NCBI RefSeq assembly: GCF_020539865.1
Contig: NZ_JAJBQV010000006.1
Location: 38,565-102,564, forward strand
DNA length: 64,000 nucleotides
Reading direction: 5' to 3'
Source: Megasphaera elsdenii
GTDB lineage: Bacteria > Bacillota > Negativicutes > Veillonellales > Megasphaeraceae
Part shown: positions 62,650-64,000 of the stretch, piece by piece
Numbering within the stretch: position 1 is the first letter of the stretch
Layout of the letters: every line of letters begins with the position of its first letter
Program-made: the position numbers and the translations under genes
The notes under the pieces: model-generated
The model's input: only the letters and a program-made list of their open reading frames with translations
The model's database searches: none
What the model was told of the DNA's origin: nothing

Positions 62650-62800
62650 TACCTTCGGACTCAGCTGCGGCAGAGCCGCGACAGACTTAAAAGACGACAT
62701 GGCCTCGGGAAGCCTTCGGCTCGTGGGAAGAACCCCACCGCCGCAAGCGGTACCTCCCCTTCGCAGGGGAGGCAATGTGTCTTTTAAATCCCCCTTTTTT
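62650..62800. repeat. Firmicute-type intergenic repeat cluster
   Basis: No gene. TCGGACTCAG...GCCGCGACAGACT (about 62656-62690, a second copy of the element at 41308-41340), the hairpin GAAGCCTTCGGCTC, then ACCGCCGCAAGCGGT and CCTCCCCTTCGCAGGGGAGG, palindromes of a repeat widespread in gut Firmicutes. Confidence 0.6.
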
Positions 62801-62834
62801 TATGATAAAATAAAAGAAAAAAGCAGGTGATAGT

Positions 62835-63410
62835 GTGAAGAGAATATGGCTCATCCGTCATGGCGAAAGCATTGCCAATGCTGGCGAGGCGACGCAGGAT
62901 CATCGCAATATTCCTTTGTCAGAATTGGGCCTCAAACAAGCCCAGTCTCTGGCATTACAGATTCCTAAGAAGCCAGATCTGATCGTCACGTCGCCCTATC
63001 TTCGGGCGCAGCAAACGGCGATGTATACAATCGGGCGATTTCCCGATACGGTGACGGGGATTTGGGATTGCGTCCACGAATTTGTGTATTTGGCACCGGC
63101 CACGTGTGTCGGGACGACGTCGCAGCAACGGCGGCCGCGAGTCATCAATTATTGGCGCAAACTCGACCCAGATTACATCGACGGCGAAGGGGCTGAAAGT
63201 TATCGCCAACTCATCGGACGCATTGAACGGACCTTATCTTTGCTGCAGCGGCGGCCGGAACAATTCATTTTGGTCTTTACGCATGCCCAGTTTATCCGCA
63301 ACCTGCTCTTGGTCTATGGAAATCCGGGCAGGCCTGTAGAAGAATACATGGCCGCTTTCCGTCGCAGCCGCCCGGTCCATAATGGACAGATTGTGGAAAT
63401 TACCATGTAA
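62835..63410 (+). CDS. histidine phosphatase family protein
   Basis: 191 residues. Phosphoglycerate-mutase fold with the catalytic RHG motif in IWLIRHGESIANAG (H9 is the phospho-acceptor), DLIVTSPYLRAQQTA (second Arg), the acid region near GAESYRQLIGRIERT, and the second His in LVFTHAQFIRNLLLV. GTG start preceded by CAGGTGAT. The substrate is not predictable; relatives include cobalamin and sugar phosphatases. It precedes a GNAT gene by 13 bases. Confidence 0.87.
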   Translation: MKRIWLIRHGESIANAGEATQDHRNIPLSELGLKQAQSLALQIPKKPDLIVTSPYLRAQQTAMYTIGRFPDTVTGIWDCVHEFVYLAPATCVGTTSQQRRPRVINYWRKLDPDYIDGEGAESYRQLIGRIERTLSLLQRRPEQFILVFTHAQFIRNLLLVYGNPGRPVEEYMAAFRRSRPVHNGQIVEITM

Positions 63411-63423
63411 AGGAGGACACGTG

Positions 63424-63696
63424 ATGGAATTACAATATGGCTCGAATAAGATTTGGATGGAAAATGAAGCAGGGACGGTTGTAGCCGAAGTAGACTTTGT
63501 GGAACGGGAAGACGGCAATTATGACATCGTCCATACCTTTGTCGACGACAGCCTGCGAGGCCAAGGTGCTGCAGCTAAACTCGTCAAGGCTGCAGCCGAT
63601 GAAATCCGGCGGCGTCATAAAAAAACGGCTACCAGTTGTTCCTATGCTGATGCCTGGTTCCGCCGCCACAAGGATGAACAGGATTTGTTAGGATAG
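63424..63696 (+). CDS. small GNAT-type N-acetyltransferase (YjdJ-like)
   Basis: 90 residues from ATG 63424, six bases after AAGGAGG. A minimal GNAT domain: N-terminal beta strands (AEVDFVEREDGNYDIVHTFV), the acetyl-CoA loop DDSLRGQGAAAKLVKAAADE, and the end SYADAWFRRHKDEQDL. This is the short YjdJ/YidJ-type family, whose acceptor is not known. It is the last gene of its pair, and a terminator follows. Confidence 0.85.
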   Translation: MELQYGSNKIWMENEAGTVVAEVDFVEREDGNYDIVHTFVDDSLRGQGAAAKLVKAAADEIRRRHKKTATSCSYADAWFRRHKDEQDLLG

Positions 63697-64000
63697 CTTC
63701 AAACTCAAAAAAAGGCTTGTCGTTGTGCGATAAGTCTTTTTTTGTCCGTAATTCTTATTATTGTTTAAATTGTTATAATGTAATATTATACAGCACTTTA
63801 CAATTTTTACGCCACCTCGGAAGTTGACGAAGCTAGTTTACACAAGACCTGAACTAAGTCCGTTGGATTTTTTGTGGTTTGGGCCTTAGCGACCAAAGTG
63901 CAAAAAAATATTTCACGCTGTATATGCCAGCTTATATGGCTTCGCAGCTCCTGCGGACTGGCGTTTTGGTACTTTGCAAAATGCTCGTCCAGATACGGTA
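63697..64000. other. non-coding 3' end of the window
   Basis: No convincing gene. Heptamer pair GCTTCAA/ACTCAAA right after the GNAT stop and a terminator (63707-63743). A TATAAT at 63774-63779 could start a downstream transcript. An imperfect inverted repeat CTAAGTCC / GGGCCTTAG (63854-63861 and 63881-63889) follows. The rest shows nothing recognised. Confidence 0.4.
63707..63743 (+). terminator. intrinsic terminator of the phosphatase-GNAT pair
   Basis: Stem AGGCTTGTCG / TGCGATAAGTCT (imperfect) flanked by A's and followed by seven T. The tip has the TGTCG..GCGATA remnant of the shared terminator tip. Confidence 0.75.

Noticed and set aside
61150..62775. 541-codon minus-strand frame opposite nifJ
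   Set aside because: Antisense to conserved Fe-S and TPP motifs, and it reads through the nifJ terminator; not a gene.

Overview
The window is a densely packed chromosomal segment from an anaerobic Firmicute with a Gram-negative type envelope, most likely a Megasphaera-like member of the Negativicutes. Pointers to this are the IspH-ribosomal protein S1 fusion, the large single-chain pyruvate:ferredoxin oxidoreductase, Rex redox control, an O-antigen-ligase-type protein, a valS T-box leader, and the Firmicute order rimO-cinA-recA-recX-rny. Genus level is inference; no 16S gene is present. Nearly all genes lie on the + strand; the exceptions are an ACT protein, a cation efflux protein, an M20 peptidase and btuR. 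Layout: 1-2130 is the 3' part of ftsK. 2203-9707 is a run of rodZ-like, ygiQ, a solute-binding protein, rimO, cinA, recA and recX, followed by rny behind its own promoter and an internal terminator. 11631-12053 holds five tRNA genes (Asp, Phe, Gly, Cys, Leu). 12183-18634 is a tightly overlapping run of scpA, scpB, rluB, a flavoprotein, cmk, plsC and ispH-S1. 18704-24282 carries der, plsY, rsmD, coaD, a coiled-coil gene, a SpoU methyltransferase and larB with a stand-alone LarC C-terminal domain. 24379-29680 holds a YdjC deacetylase, a sugar epimerase, ACT-hom-thrB and nudC. 29698-33980 is the T-box, valS and folC. 34115-41087 has an O-antigen ligase-like gene, rex, a small (p)ppGpp synthetase, a two-component system, DAHP synthase and small genes. 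41088-44235 is an atypical AT-rich accessory island. 44236-63696 returns to housekeeping genes: dnaE, cation efflux, HAD/MFS, M20 peptidase/btuR, cca-PBP-folD, a cfa-like gene, nifJ, a histidine phosphatase and a GNAT. Most unusual regions: (i) The island contains a GmrSD-like DUF262/DUF1524 gene, a candidate anti-phage nuclease. A perfect 10-bp tandem duplication near its 3' end knocks the last ~69 residues out of frame. A DpnD/PcfM-like small gene follows, and the pair is bracketed by two copies of the same ~130-140-bp composite palindromic repeat. (ii) Degenerate heptanucleotide arrays sit at many gene 3' ends, often directly before intrinsic terminators whose hairpin tips share a TGTCGCA..TGCGRCA sequence although their lower stems differ. 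(iii) A Rex operator lies over the -35 of rex, and CRP/FNR-like palindromes lie just downstream of the -10 boxes of both rex and the DAHP synthase gene. (iv) scpA appears to be leaderless. (v) The IspH-S1 fusion carries an in-frame Shine-Dalgarno and ATG at the domain junction. How the genes work together: most are growth functions (chromosome segregation, translation and tRNA/rRNA modification, phospholipid and isoprenoid synthesis, folate/C1, aspartate-family and aromatic amino acids, pyruvate oxidation). Redox and stringent-response regulators are grouped around 35-39 kb. All functional calls come from reading the sequence; no database search was run.
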